Origin: UBA7672 sp030824255
GTDB taxonomy: Bacteria; Pseudomonadota; Alphaproteobacteria; Caulobacterales; Hyphomonadaceae
Length of the DNA: 64,000 nucleotides
Direction of reading: 5' to 3'
Assembly (NCBI GenBank): GCA_942493305.1
Contig: OW818686.1
Coordinates: forward strand, 992,001-1,056,000
The position numbers and the translations under genes are program-made. Positions 6,917 to 17,040 of this stretch are shown here, piece by piece. The notes below the pieces were generated by a model. The model had not been told where the DNA came from, did no database searches, and worked only from the letters and a program-made list of their open reading frames with translations. How positions within the stretch are numbered: the stretch's first letter is position 1; each line of letters begins with the position of its first letter.

Positions 6917-9865
6917 CTACTTGATCGAGATCTGGCCCAGCTCCGCCCGCTCGCGCTCCGCGGCCGGCATCTCGATATCCATCAGCTCCTCGCTCTGGTC
7001 GGGTCGCCCGAAATTCCGGATCAACCTCACCGTCAGCGATGACGGGCCATTCGGGTTCGCCGGGTCCGACGCGAAGGTGTTCGCGCGGATGTCGTACGTC
7101 CCCGTCACCGCGCGCCGGATCACATACTCCTCCGGCCCATATCCGTTCGTGATGTCGCCCGACAGCTTGCCGCCCCACGGCGACAGCGGTGAGGAATAGC
7201 CGACGTCATAACCCTTGGGCTCTTCCACCCACAGGTCGAGGTCCGTGCGCGGCGTATTCCACTCCACCACCACGCGCAGGTCAGAATCGAGCAGCGCCAC
7301 GAGCCTTGGATCGAGCGCATCCGACGATCCACCCAGCCGCTTCAGCCGCGCCAGCGCCGCATTGGCTTCCATCAGGGCCACGCCCTCCATGCCGCGCGCC
7401 GGCTGCTCGTAGACATCCGTCGCCGCCTGCGTCAGCAGCTCCACCGCCCGCGCCGTATCGCTCTTCGCTACCGCCGCCGTCACGCCCGGCGCCTTCGCCC
7501 GCTCCAGCAGCGCCAGCGCCAGCGAGCGCTTCGGCTGCGGCCGCTTGTCCTCGCGCTCCATCAGCCGCTCCAGCAGCCAGATCGCGCGATCATGCGCGCC
7601 ATAGCGCAGCAGCTTGCCCGCCACGATCGCCAGCGTCTGGTTGTCCCGCGTCGGCAGGTCGAGCGCCGATTCCACCGCGCGACGCGCCTCGTCCGTGCGC
7701 CCCTTGCGCCAGTGCCACTCGGCCACATCGAACCAGAACAGCGGTATCGCGCCGTGCGTCTTCATCTCCTGGTCGATTGCCCGCTCCCAGCCAGCGCCGG
7801 CTGCATCGAACTTCTTGAGGTAAGGCCTGTCCGCCTTCCACTCGGCAACGGTGATGCTGCCCTCGCGGCTCGGTGCGCCGCCGTCCTTGGCGGCGCCAGT
7901 CCCGCCGGCGTCTTCCGACGAAATCGCCGACACCGCGACCGCCGCATCCTGCGCAGACTCGGCGCGCCTGGCGCCCGTCACCACCACCACATCGCGCTCC
8001 CCCGACGGCGCGCGCATTTCCGCTGCGGGCGCACTCGGCGGTGGCGGCGGCGCGGACATTGCCATCGCCGGCGAAGCCGTCGGACGCGGCTTCGGCGCCA
8101 CGTCCACGCCGTCGAACTTCTTCTCCCACCACACCTTCTGCTGCTCCCACAGCCCGACCACTTCGGTCAGCCGGCGCTCCTGCCTGTCGCGCTCGGCGCG
8201 ATCAGCTCGGTCGCGCATGTCGCCATAGGCAATGCGCAATTCCTTTGGATACGTCGCCGGCGGTTCGATGTCGGACTCCACATAATCGCCCGGCGATTCC
8301 AGCACGATGAAGGATGCCTGCGGCGTCGCCACATTGTAGCGCCGCGCCATCGCCGCCAGATCGTCCGGCTTCGTCTCCGCCTCGATCACGCCCAGCCTGT
8401 GCCGCGCCCACAGCGCGCCCGGCCCCGAAAACCGTGCTTCGTCTGCCTGCGCCACATCGAACCGGCGCGCCTGCGCCTCGCCCTCGACGCGCACCTGCAC
8501 CACGCCATCATCCGGAACAGGCCCGACAATCTTGAAAGCCCGCCGGTCAGCGGCCAATGACACAAACTCCACCGGCGCGCCCTTTCCGTCCGTGACGGAG
8601 ACAATTCCCGCGTCCGGCTTGTCGAGCAGCTTGAACACGTCTGTCGCATTCCTGTTCGTCAGCACATGCACGGCGCCGCCCGTACGCTGGGCCACATCGC
8701 CCAGCCAGGCGAGATCGCGCTCCGCTCCGCTGGTCACGGCGGTCACCGAACAATCCGGCAGGAAGCCGTTGCGATCGTCGATGCTCACCCGCCCGTCGGA
8801 GAACATCAGGCAGTCTGCGCCCGCTACGGTCGCGAGATCCTTCAGCGTCGCATAGCTGGTCGCGCCGCGATAACTCACATTGCCCAGCGTTTCGGAGATG
8901 CGATCGGCCATCACCTCGCGCGTTTCCGTCTTGCCGCTGTCAAAGAAGGTGATCATGGCGCGCCGCAGGCCCCGTTTCGTGACGAGGTCTTCGGCCAGTT
9001 GCGCCTCTTCCTTCAGCTCGTCGTCGATGCGCGAAACAGAACGATCCCACAGGATGTGCAACGGCTTGTTGCGTGTCATGGCGCCGCGCGGCAGCGAGCC
9101 CTGGATGTCGAAGAACGAACCCGCCCCCGGATGGCGGCTGACCAGAACGGCGGGACGCTGCAGCGCCACGATGCGCAGGTCGCCCTTCAGACGGATATCC
9201 CGCACATCGTTATGGTCGATGGCCTTCAGGCCTTGCGGCACAGACATGATCTTCGCTTCGCCCGTCACGTCGAGCGTCATCCGCCCCACCGGATTGGCGA
9301 TGGTCAGCGGCAGCGTGTAGCCGTCCGTTGGCGAGAATGTGCTCACCATCTTGAGGCGGATGGTGCGCTGCCCCCTGGCAAGGATGGGATAGATGCGTGT
9401 CTCGAACCGGTCGCTGTGGTTGACCTCGGCAAGACCCGGATCAATGCGGCGATTGACGCGCGACTGGTAGGCTTCGGCCGCGTTGTAGCGCGTCTCCAGC
9501 ACGCCATCGATCATCACGCCGTTCACATCGAGCGCGTATCCGGTCACCACCGCGCCCGCCGCCATGTCCAGCACAAAGCGCCCTTCCAGAATGTCCGTGC
9601 CCGGATTGGTGAAGGTCGCCGTCACGATGGTCTCGGCAATGTCGCCGCGTACGTTCACGTCAATGTCGAGCACGGAGATGCCAAGTTCGCGCCGGTCCTT
9701 CTCGTCATTGACGCCCTGACGGAACGCGGTGAGCGAAGGCCCGCCGCGCGCCGCCTTCTGCGTCGCCGAAGCCTGGATGACCTGCGCTTCCGTTGACGGC
9801 ATGCCGGAGGCGAGCACGGCGATGGCTGCCGCCGCCATCAGACCGGCCTTGAGCGTGATGTTCAT
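6917..9865 (-). CDS. Exported VIT and von Willebrand A domain protein with C-terminal DUF2135
   Basis: From ATG 9865 (AAGGGGGA site upstream) the protein has 982 residues. Its order is a signal peptide ending near STEAQ; a VIT domain at about residues 60-185; a VWA domain with an intact MIDAS-like DRSVS; a long Pro/Ala-rich linker; a helical region; and a DUF2135-type beta domain with TDLDLWVEEPKGYDVGY. VIT/VWA proteins bind ligands in a metal-dependent way, and here the protein is probably periplasmic or surface-exposed. The linker holds a stretch, DVVVVTGARRAESAQDAAVA, that resembles the plug start of TonB-dependent receptors. No enzymatic role is visible. Confidence 0.85.
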   Translation of the reverse strand: MNITLKAGLMAAAAIAVLASGMPSTEAQVIQASATQKAARGGPSLTAFRQGVNDEKDRRELGISVLDIDVNVRGDIAETIVTATFTNPGTDILEGRFVLDMAAGAVVTGYALDVNGVMIDGVLETRYNAAEAYQSRVNRRIDPGLAEVNHSDRFETRIYPILARGQRTIRLKMVSTFSPTDGYTLPLTIANPVGRMTLDVTGEAKIMSVPQGLKAIDHNDVRDIRLKGDLRIVALQRPAVLVSRHPGAGSFFDIQGSLPRGAMTRNKPLHILWDRSVSRIDDELKEEAQLAEDLVTKRGLRRAMITFFDSGKTETREVMADRISETLGNVSYRGATSYATLKDLATVAGADCLMFSDGRVSIDDRNGFLPDCSVTAVTSGAERDLAWLGDVAQRTGGAVHVLTNRNATDVFKLLDKPDAGIVSVTDGKGAPVEFVSLAADRRAFKIVGPVPDDGVVQVRVEGEAQARRFDVAQADEARFSGPGALWARHRLGVIEAETKPDDLAAMARRYNVATPQASFIVLESPGDYVESDIEPPATYPKELRIAYGDMRDRADRAERDRQERRLTEVVGLWEQQKVWWEKKFDGVDVAPKPRPTASPAMAMSAPPPPPSAPAAEMRAPSGERDVVVVTGARRAESAQDAAVAVSAISSEDAGGTGAAKDGGAPSREGSITVAEWKADRPYLKKFDAAGAGWERAIDQEMKTHGAIPLFWFDVAEWHWRKGRTDEARRAVESALDLPTRDNQTLAIVAGKLLRYGAHDRAIWLLERLMEREDKRPQPKRSLALALLERAKAPGVTAAVAKSDTARAVELLTQAATDVYEQPARGMEGVALMEANAALARLKRLGGSSDALDPRLVALLDSDLRVVVEWNTPRTDLDLWVEEPKGYDVGYSSPLSPWGGKLSGDITNGYGPEEYVIRRAVTGTYDIRANTFASDPANPNGPSSLTVRLIRNFGRPDQSEELMDIEMPAAERERAELGQISIK

Positions 9866-10015
9866 GGGATCCCCCTTGGAACCTGTGTGCCGTGAGGCTT
9901 GGCTCCGAGCGGGGCGCATTCGCGACCACATTCAGGCGAACCAGCGGCATTCAGATTACATTTGTACGCCAGACACGCAATCTTGCGCCTGCGAAGGAAA
10001 ACCGCCTGACGGCGC

Positions 10016-11326
10016 CTAGTGAGGCGCCTTGTCCTTCACGACATCTTCCATCGTCGCCGGCCGGCTCGCATCCCCCGCCTTGGCGGTGAAGAAGGCGTAG
10101 ATCGCCAGCACGACCACGAGGCCCGTGCAGAAAATGAACGGCGCTTCCGGGGAAACGTTCTCGTACATCCACAATCCGAACAAAGGCGAGATCACGAACC
10201 CCATCCCGTTCGCCGCCGTGATCAGCCCGGCCACATCGCCCTGCTGCTCGTGCGTCGCCGCCAGCGAGGCGCCCGCCGAGAAGCCCGGCCGCGAGAAGCC
10301 CTGCCCGAACCCGAACAGGATCTGCGAGAAGGCGAAAAGCGCGAAATCCTGCGCCCACACCATGAACACCGACGACAGCGCCAGCATGATCGCGCCATAA
10401 ACCATCAGCGCCCGCACCGAGAGCTTCATGCGCGGGATCAGCACCAGCTGCGAGATCAGCGTCGCCATCGCGCCCATCGTCATCGCAGGGCCGGTGAACT
10501 GCGCGGAGGCTGCTCCTGGCGCATTCATCCGGTCCATGATCGCGTAGGGAAATGTCTGGGTCAGCACGCCCGTGATCAGCGACAGCCCCACGGCATACAG
10601 GAGGAACGGGAAGATCGCCGGATGCCGCCACAGGCCCTTCGCGCCCGACTTCGCAACGCCGCCGTCAGTCTGTGGCGGCCGGTTCTCGGGCAGTTTGGTG
10701 AACACCAGAAATGCAATCACCCCGGCCAGGATGGTGATTACGATCACCGGCGCCAGTAGGCCCACGGTTGGCGACAGCATCGCCCCGCCCGCGATCAGCG
10801 CCGCCGCCGCCGCCGGTCCCGCAATCTGGCCCAGCGTGAAGCCGGAGGTCAGCGTCGATATCTCGTCCATACGTTCCGCGCGGCTGGTGCGGTCAGCCAC
10901 ATAGGCCTGCGCAGCCGGATTGGTCGCCGAGCCGAATATCCCGAACAGTGACCGCGCCGTCAGCAACAGGATGAAGACGAGGATCCAGTTCGTGATCCAC
11001 CCCATCAGCGCCATCAGGGAGACAAGCGCGAAGAAGAACATCGAGGCGGCAAAGCCCAGCATGCCGATCGCCGCCACGCGGCGCCGCCCCCAGGCGTTGG
11101 ACTTCGCGCCCCAGTAAGGCGCCGTCACAACCCAGATTGCCGCCGACAGGGAAAAGATCGCCCCCGCCGTCCAGTCAGGCAGGCCAAGCTCGCGCGTCAG
11201 CGGCGGCAGCACCGCCGAGGTCAGCATCGTGTTCCCCGCCCCGACCGCAAGCAGGCAGAAGAACAGGAGAAGGAACGCCCCCCGCCTGTCCGGCCGCGAT
11301 AGTTCGTGAGCTGGCCCCGTATCCAT
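10016..11326 (-). CDS. Major facilitator superfamily transporter
   Basis: From ATG 11326 the protein has about 436 residues and 12 predicted transmembrane helices. It carries the MFS A-like motif between helices 2 and 3 (PYWGAKSNAWGRRRVAAIGM) and a second-half repeat. The style resembles drug:H+ antiporters of the tetracycline-efflux type, but the substrate cannot be read from the sequence. An upstream in-frame GTG at 11377 gives a 17-residue extension with no ribosome site. It is a single gene, divergent from the DPP-IV peptidase. Confidence 0.85.
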   Translation of the reverse strand: MDTGPAHELSRPDRRGAFLLLFFCLLAVGAGNTMLTSAVLPPLTRELGLPDWTAGAIFSLSAAIWVVTAPYWGAKSNAWGRRRVAAIGMLGFAASMFFFALVSLMALMGWITNWILVFILLLTARSLFGIFGSATNPAAQAYVADRTSRAERMDEISTLTSGFTLGQIAGPAAAAALIAGGAMLSPTVGLLAPVIVITILAGVIAFLVFTKLPENRPPQTDGGVAKSGAKGLWRHPAIFPFLLYAVGLSLITGVLTQTFPYAIMDRMNAPGAASAQFTGPAMTMGAMATLISQLVLIPRMKLSVRALMVYGAIMLALSSVFMVWAQDFALFAFSQILFGFGQGFSRPGFSAGASLAATHEQQGDVAGLITAANGMGFVISPLFGLWMYENVSPEAPFIFCTGLVVVLAIYAFFTAKAGDASRPATMEDVVKDKAPH

Positions 11327-11502
11327 CCATCCGGGATAAGGCCGGGACCGATTCACCTCAAGCGGCCGAACGGTCACGTCTGGCCGCCGGGCGCGCAGCG
11401 GCCGGATGGCGTGATCCGGCCGTTTCCCTGACCCCGGCGGTGGACCCCCGCCCCCAATCCCTTACTATGAGGCAACCAACGGCTGACGGAGACGCTTGAG
11501 GC

Positions 11503-13668
11503 ATGACGAAACGGACAGGCCTGCCGCGCCTCCTGACTGTCGTCGCCATTGCTCTGGCGTTGGCTGTCCCCGCCTCGGCCCAATCGCGCATCCGCAACAT
11601 GCCGGGCTACGAGAACTGGTTGAAGGTCGTGCCCCAGCTGAGCGGCGCGGTGAAGACCGGCGCAATCACGCCCACATGGGCCACGGACTCCCGCAGTTTC
11701 GACTACACGGTCGACGGCGTCCTCTGGCGGTTCGACCTCGCCACACGCACGTCCCGCGAAGTCGTCGGCGATGCGCCCGACCCCACCCCCTCCGGCCCGG
11801 CCGCCCAGCCCGCCGCGCCGGTCACGGCCAGCGGCGTCGTTCTCGCACGCGGCCGGGGCCGCGAAGCCGATGTCGTCTCGCCTGATGGCGCAACGCGCGC
11901 CTTCTCCCGCGACTACAATATCTGGACCGTGCCGACCGCAGGCGGGGAAGAGAAACAGGTCTCCAAGGATGGCGGACAGGCTGCGCGCATCCGCAATGGC
12001 GTTGGCTCCTACGTCTATCTGGAAGAGTTCGCCGTTTCCCAGCCCGTCTGGTGGTCGCCCGACAGCGGCAAGCTCGCCTTCATGCGCTATGACGAAAAGC
12101 GGGTTGAGGATTATTTCCTCACCCTCGACAGCACCGCGAAACTCTCGACCCTGCTGACGCAGGCCTATCCGCATCCCGGCACGGACAACCCCGTCGCCGA
12201 TCTGGTCGTCTACGACATGGCCACCGGCCAGTCGCGCACCATGGACGTGCGCGAAGGTCAGGCCTTCGCCAACAACGTGGTCGGCCATTATGCGTGGGCG
12301 GCGCAATGGACCAAGGATGGTTCGGAAATCCTGGTCCGGCGCGCCGATCGCCTGCAGAAAGTATTCGACATCGCCGCTTGCTCGCCGCTAACCGGCGCCT
12401 GTCGCTCTGTCGTGCGCGAGAGCCGCCCAGCGACATGGGCGCAGGGATCGCCGCCGCGTTTTCTCGAAGACGGAAAGCGTTTCATCTGGACGTCAGAGCG
12501 CAACGACTTCCGCAATCTCTATCTGTACGATCTCAGCGGAAAACAGCTGGCGCAGCTCACCAACCACGCCTTCGAAGTGGTCGAAGTTCTGAAGGTGGAC
12601 GAGCGCGGCGGCTGGGTCTGGTACACGGCCCGCTCCGGCGACACCCACATGAAGGTCCAGCTTCACCGCGTCCGCCTCAATGGTCGCGACGATGTCCGCC
12701 TCACTGATCCCGCCTTCAATCATCGTGTCGAGATTTCGCCCGACAACCAGTACTTCGTCGATATCGAGCAGGCGCATGACAAGCCGCCCGTCTCGCGCCT
12801 GCGCAACGCCGCCGGCAAGCCCCTCGCCGATATCACCGCGAGCGATCTCACCCGCTTCGCGGCGCTCAAGCTCAAGACCGCAGAGACCTTCACCTACACC
12901 TCCGCAGACGGAGAGACCCGGCTCCACGGCCAGCTGCAATTCCCCTCCAACTTCGACCCGGCGCGCCGCTATCCGATGCTGGTCGCCGTCTATGGCGGCC
13001 CCGGCTCCAACGGCCTCACCGACAATTTCGTGACGCCCGCGGCGCTTGCCGAGTACGGCTTCCTCATCCTGCGGCTCGACGCCCGCACCAATGCCGGACA
13101 GGGCCGCAAGGTTCTCGACCAGGCCTACCAGCAACTCGGCATTGTCGAGATCGACGACATCGCCCAGGGCATCCGCGCCGCCGCGACCCGTCCCTATGTC
13201 GATGAGACCCGGGTTGGCATCTACGGCACATCCTATGGCGGCAGCGTCGCCGCCCTCACCCTGATGCGCTACCCGGACGTGGTTCAGGCCGCCGTCTCCA
13301 ACTCACCCGTCGCCGACTACCGGCTCTACGACACGGCGTACGCGGAGCGGTTCCACGGCCTGCCCCAGACCTCGCCGTCCGCGTATGACCGGTCGGCCAT
13401 CACCAGTTATGTAGACGGCCTGGAGGGTGACCTGCTGATCTACTACGGAACCTCGGACGACAATGTTCACCCCAAGAACACCATGCGCCTCATCAAGGCG
13501 CTGCAGGCCGCCGGCAAGAGTTTCGAGGTCCAGGTCGGCCCAGACCGTGGCCACACCTCGGTCGACCAGACGCGCATGATGGAGTTCTTCATCGAGCGCC
13601 TGATCCTGGATCGCCCGCAAACCCCCGCCCGCGACGATACGCCATCGGCTGCTGCAACAGCGCCCTGA
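11503..13668 (+). CDS. Dipeptidyl peptidase IV-type serine peptidase (S9B)
   Basis: The 721-residue protein has a signal peptide cleaved near ASAQ, an eight-bladed propeller-like DPPIV_N region (residues about 60-450) and a C-terminal alpha/beta hydrolase domain. The catalytic serine lies in GTSYGGS (Ser577), the acid in YGTSDDN (Asp652/653) and the histidine in RGHTS (His684). A propeller motif, LEEFAVSQPVWWSPD, matches the Glu loop that binds the substrate N-terminus. It probably removes X-Pro or X-Ala dipeptides in the periplasm. It is monocistronic. Confidence 0.92.
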   Translation: MTKRTGLPRLLTVVAIALALAVPASAQSRIRNMPGYENWLKVVPQLSGAVKTGAITPTWATDSRSFDYTVDGVLWRFDLATRTSREVVGDAPDPTPSGPAAQPAAPVTASGVVLARGRGREADVVSPDGATRAFSRDYNIWTVPTAGGEEKQVSKDGGQAARIRNGVGSYVYLEEFAVSQPVWWSPDSGKLAFMRYDEKRVEDYFLTLDSTAKLSTLLTQAYPHPGTDNPVADLVVYDMATGQSRTMDVREGQAFANNVVGHYAWAAQWTKDGSEILVRRADRLQKVFDIAACSPLTGACRSVVRESRPATWAQGSPPRFLEDGKRFIWTSERNDFRNLYLYDLSGKQLAQLTNHAFEVVEVLKVDERGGWVWYTARSGDTHMKVQLHRVRLNGRDDVRLTDPAFNHRVEISPDNQYFVDIEQAHDKPPVSRLRNAAGKPLADITASDLTRFAALKLKTAETFTYTSADGETRLHGQLQFPSNFDPARRYPMLVAVYGGPGSNGLTDNFVTPAALAEYGFLILRLDARTNAGQGRKVLDQAYQQLGIVEIDDIAQGIRAAATRPYVDETRVGIYGTSYGGSVAALTLMRYPDVVQAAVSNSPVADYRLYDTAYAERFHGLPQTSPSAYDRSAITSYVDGLEGDLLIYYGTSDDNVHPKNTMRLIKALQAAGKSFEVQVGPDRGHTSVDQTRMMEFFIERLILDRPQTPARDDTPSAAATAP

Positions 13669-13940
13669 ACCGTTCTACCGTAGCGAAATCAACGCCTTAC
13701 CTGAGCGGAAACAAGGCAATCGCAGCTGCGGCATGAGTCAAGTGTTTAATTGTAGGGCATTTTCCTGTTTACCGCGCATTCCTCTGGCCCAATCGGGGGG
13801 GGACTGTGTTATACGCGCCACCGGGGGCTGGCCTGATTTCGTGATCGTTCGTGATCGAAATCGCGTTCAGCCGCTGGGGAGCAAGGAAGACCGAAACGGC
13901 ACGTCGGTCTTGCGCGTGAATTTCTCGAGGGGTGCTGCGC

Positions 13941-15983
13941 GTGCAGTCTTTGAAATTCGAGGGGCGTCTGCCGCAAGGCGTCGCTCCGTCGCCGACACAA
14001 GACGTGTCACCTGACGCAGGCCCGGCCGGAACCTCCCGGACCGGCTATGTCGGCTCAGACGCCGGATTTGCCCGCCGCCCGCCCGAGCAGCGTCTCGAGA
14101 TGCCGGCCCAGCCGCTCATCACGCGCCGCAGCCGTCCGCAGCCCGAGCGTGACGGCAAGTGGCGCTTCCTGCTCATCGTCGCCGCCTCGCTGACGACCAC
14201 CTTCTTCGCCGCCCAGGCCATGATGGCCGGCTTCTTCGCCGGCGGCGTCAACGTGCTGGAATGGCTGGCCATCGGCCTGTTCTCGGCCAACTTTTTCTAT
14301 CTCGGCGTTGCGGCCTACACCGGCTTTGCCGGCACGCTTGTGCTGCTTTTCTCGCCCAAGGCCCCGCCGCAATCGAGCGAGCCGCTCGTATCCACATCTA
14401 AGACCGCCATCGTCATCGCGCTCTACCAGGAAAAGCCATCCAAGGTGATCGCCGCCGCAGAGGCGATGTGGGAATCCCTCAAAGACCTCGAGTCCGAAAA
14501 AGGGTTCGAGGTCTTTTTCCTGTCTGACACCTCCGATCCCGCGCTCGTCGAGATCGAGGAACGGGCGATGCAGGACCTGATCCGCCGCCGCCCGAACGAG
14601 CCCTTCTGGTATCGCCGCCGTCGCGAGAACACCCAGAAGAAGCAAGGCAACATCAACGATTTCGTCCAGCGCTGGGGCGCCCGCTACGACTACATGCTGG
14701 AGCTGGACGCCGACAGTTTCGTCTCGCCCGAAGCCATTCTCGAACTGGTCCGCCGCATGGATGCGCGCCCGCGCACCGCGCTGATCCAGTCCCTTCCCAT
14801 CATCGTCGGCGCCCGCACCTACTCCGCCCGCGCCCAGCAGCTCGCCCTGCGCGTCCATGGCGGCCTCTTCGGCACGGGCCTCACCTGGTGGTCGGGAGGC
14901 GCTGGAAACTTCTGGGGCCACAACGCCATCATCCGTCTCGCGCCTTTCGCCGCCCATGCAGCCCTGCCCGACCTTCCCGGCCGCGAACCCTTGGGCGGCA
15001 AGATTCTCAGCCACGATTTCGTCGAGGCCGCCCTTCTCCGCCGCGCCGGCTGGCGGGTTGAAATCGCCGGCGACATCGTCGGCTCCTACGAAGAAGCCCC
15101 GCCCACCATCGTCGACCTTGCCGCACGCGATCGCCGCTGGGCCCAGGGCAACATCCAGCAGATCCAGATCCTGTTCTCGAAGGGCTTCGACTGGCTCTCC
15201 AAGGTTCACATCGGCGCCGGCCTGATGGGCTATGTCTCCGGCCTTCTCTGGCTCTGCCTCGTCGTCACGGGCGTCGCCATCGCCGCCAATGCCCGTTTCT
15301 TCGACACGGAAACCGCCGCCGTCGTCAGCAACGATCCGACCGCCAGCCTTCGTCTGGTGGCGATCATCGGCCTCCTGATGACCTCGCCGAAATGGCTCGC
15401 CATCATCCTGTGGGCCGCCGGCAAGCTGCCTGGCTGGGATCGCTCGCCGCGCTTCCTGCTCGCCGTTCTCTGCGACCTTGGCATGATGGCCCTGCTCGCC
15501 CCGATCAGCATGATCAACCATGCCGGCTCCATCCTCTCGACGCTCATGGGCGTCGATGGCGGCTGGCGCCCGCAGGTGCGCGATCGCAACGGCTTCGCGT
15601 GGAGCGATCTGGTCCGCCACTACCAGCAACACATGATCTTCGGCTTCGGCCTCCTGCTTGTGTCGTTCGCGATCTCGCCGACCTTCATGCTGCAGAACCT
15701 GCCGATGGCGCTGGTGCTGATCTTCTCGCCGCTGATCGCGCGTCAGGTCTCGGGCGTCGCCCGCCAGTCATCTCTGTCGTGGAAGCTCTTCGCCACGCCG
15801 GAAGACCTGAAGCAGCCCGATATCGTCCGCCGCGCCGAACAGCTTGCAGCACGCGGCGCGACCGAAGTCCGCCGCTTCGCCTTGCCGCGCCGCAATCGCC
15901 AGATGGCGCGCGTGAGCGTCGCCGTGCGCCGCGCCATGCGCCGCGCCCGTCGCCCCGCCGACTTCCACCGCGACGCGGAATAA
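13941..15983 (+). CDS. opgH: Glucan glucosyltransferase H (OpgH/MdoH)
   Basis: The protein of about 680 residues has two N-terminal membrane helices, a GT2 cytosolic domain and several C-terminal helices. GT2 motifs are present: VIALYQEKPSKV, ELDADSF (DxD), HDFVEAALLRR (catalytic Asp), and RDRRWAQGN (the [QR]xxRW motif). OpgH polymerises and exports the beta-1,2-glucan backbone of osmoregulated periplasmic glucans. GTG 13941 has GAGGGG about 8 bases upstream; an alternative GTG lies at 13932. The partner opgG is not adjacent. A terminator follows at 16109. Confidence 0.9.
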   Translation: MQSLKFEGRLPQGVAPSPTQDVSPDAGPAGTSRTGYVGSDAGFARRPPEQRLEMPAQPLITRRSRPQPERDGKWRFLLIVAASLTTTFFAAQAMMAGFFAGGVNVLEWLAIGLFSANFFYLGVAAYTGFAGTLVLLFSPKAPPQSSEPLVSTSKTAIVIALYQEKPSKVIAAAEAMWESLKDLESEKGFEVFFLSDTSDPALVEIEERAMQDLIRRRPNEPFWYRRRRENTQKKQGNINDFVQRWGARYDYMLELDADSFVSPEAILELVRRMDARPRTALIQSLPIIVGARTYSARAQQLALRVHGGLFGTGLTWWSGGAGNFWGHNAIIRLAPFAAHAALPDLPGREPLGGKILSHDFVEAALLRRAGWRVEIAGDIVGSYEEAPPTIVDLAARDRRWAQGNIQQIQILFSKGFDWLSKVHIGAGLMGYVSGLLWLCLVVTGVAIAANARFFDTETAAVVSNDPTASLRLVAIIGLLMTSPKWLAIILWAAGKLPGWDRSPRFLLAVLCDLGMMALLAPISMINHAGSILSTLMGVDGGWRPQVRDRNGFAWSDLVRHYQQHMIFGFGLLLVSFAISPTFMLQNLPMALVLIFSPLIARQVSGVARQSSLSWKLFATPEDLKQPDIVRRAEQLAARGATEVRRFALPRRNRQMARVSVAVRRAMRRARRPADFHRDAE

Positions 15984-16000
15984 TCGCCCACGTCACCAAG

Positions 16001-16056
16001 CCCGCCCGCGTGGTTCGACGGACGCCGCTGCGCGGCGGCTCACCATGAGGGCGAGG
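16001..16056. repeat. Interspersed hairpin repeat, copy B
   Basis: The plus-strand block CCCGCCCGCGTGGTTCGA is followed by GC-rich self-complementary DNA (GCCGCTGCGCGGCGGC) and then CACCATGAGGGCGAGG. The first 18 bases match copy C at 42516 with one difference, and the CTCATGGTGAG-like core parallels the CTCAGGATGAG core of copy A. It lies 17 bases after opgH. Confidence 0.65.
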
Positions 16057-16108
16057 CTCTCCGGTCTCTCCAGGCGTCATCGTCAAGGACGACGGCGATA
16101 CCAACCGG

Positions 16109-16137
16109 AACCTGTGTGAATCCAGACGCAGGTTTTT
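16109..16137 (+). terminator. Rho-independent terminator of opgH
   Basis: A 9-bp stem (AACCTGTGT with ACGCAGGTT, one T-G wobble) has an 8-base loop and runs directly into TTT. It lies 125 bases after the opgH stop, beyond repeat copy B. Confidence 0.6.
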
Positions 16138-16237
16138 GAGACGGTCCTGAACCTTTTCAACGCGCTGCACGGATCAGAACAGACAGTTCTGGATGCGTGC
16201 GTCCCACACCTGAAAACCTGCGCGATACTCAGCGCGC

Positions 16238-16816
16238 ATGAAACGTTGTCCGCCCCTCTGGCTGCTGCGCGACATCACGGCCGCCGCCGCGATGATGGCC
16301 GCGCTATGGGCGTTGACCTGGCAGATGTTCTTCGCCGCCTTCATCGCCGAGAAACGCCGGCAACCGATCTCCCCGACCACCCGCGCCACCGTCTACAGCC
16401 TCCTCGCGAAAGCAGAGGAGACCCTCGACTACGTGCTGACACGACAGGCGCACCGCCTGCTAGGCCTCTCCACGCACGCGATCGAACGCACGCTCTACGA
16501 GCCGCCCGCCGATCGTGATGCGTTCAGCCAGCGCGCCCGTCACTTCCACCACTGCCTCGCAAACATCGACGCCGTCGCACGCGCCCTTGCCGACGAACTC
16601 CGCCGTCGTCTCAACATCACCAAGGCCGAAGCTGAAGCCGTGCGCACGCGCCGCCCACTGTCGCCGCGCAAGTGGCGGCGTCGCCATGCGCGCCCTCGCG
16701 CGCACGCCACAGCGCGTCTTACGTCACGCATGCACGTGCACGCTCGCGGCCCGCCCGCACCCTCAACGACTGCCGACGACCCATTCCCCACGGCCTCAGC
16801 GCGCCTCCGCGCCTGA
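16238..16816 (+). CDS. Putative small membrane protein with basic C-terminal tail
   Basis: The 192-residue frame has one strong N-terminal membrane helix (ITAAAAMMAALWALTWQMFF), then a helical region at about residues 45-135 (LLAKAEETLDYVLTRQAHRL, later LADELRRRLNITKAEAEAV). The last 60 residues are Arg/His/Ala-rich, without clear order. No ribosome site is obvious. The first two thirds look like a real protein; the tail could be read-through of GC-rich DNA. I recognise no family. Confidence 0.45.
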   Translation: MKRCPPLWLLRDITAAAAMMAALWALTWQMFFAAFIAEKRRQPISPTTRATVYSLLAKAEETLDYVLTRQAHRLLGLSTHAIERTLYEPPADRDAFSQRARHFHHCLANIDAVARALADELRRRLNITKAEAEAVRTRRPLSPRKWRRRHARPRAHATARLTSRMHVHARGPPAPSTTADDPFPTASARLRA

Positions 16817-17040
16817 GAACGCCCGCGCACGTCCGTACACGGACCAAACGCCCCGTCTCACAATCTTGCCGCATTGTAACGCCGCGCCGCCATAATCGCG
16901 ACGTCCGCGTCAACGGAACCGCCTGCAGCGCAACTGCGTTTCGGAATTGCAAGGAGATGGGCCCCGCCCTTCGGGTCCCCATATTGAAGGTGTGGCGCGG
17001 CCGGCAAGGCCTGCCCTGCCCACACTGAGGAGGTTTGTGA

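Noticed and set aside
13733..14014. 93-codon ORF overlapping the opgH start
   Set aside because: No protein character; it overlaps the opgH N-terminus in another frame and has no ribosome site.
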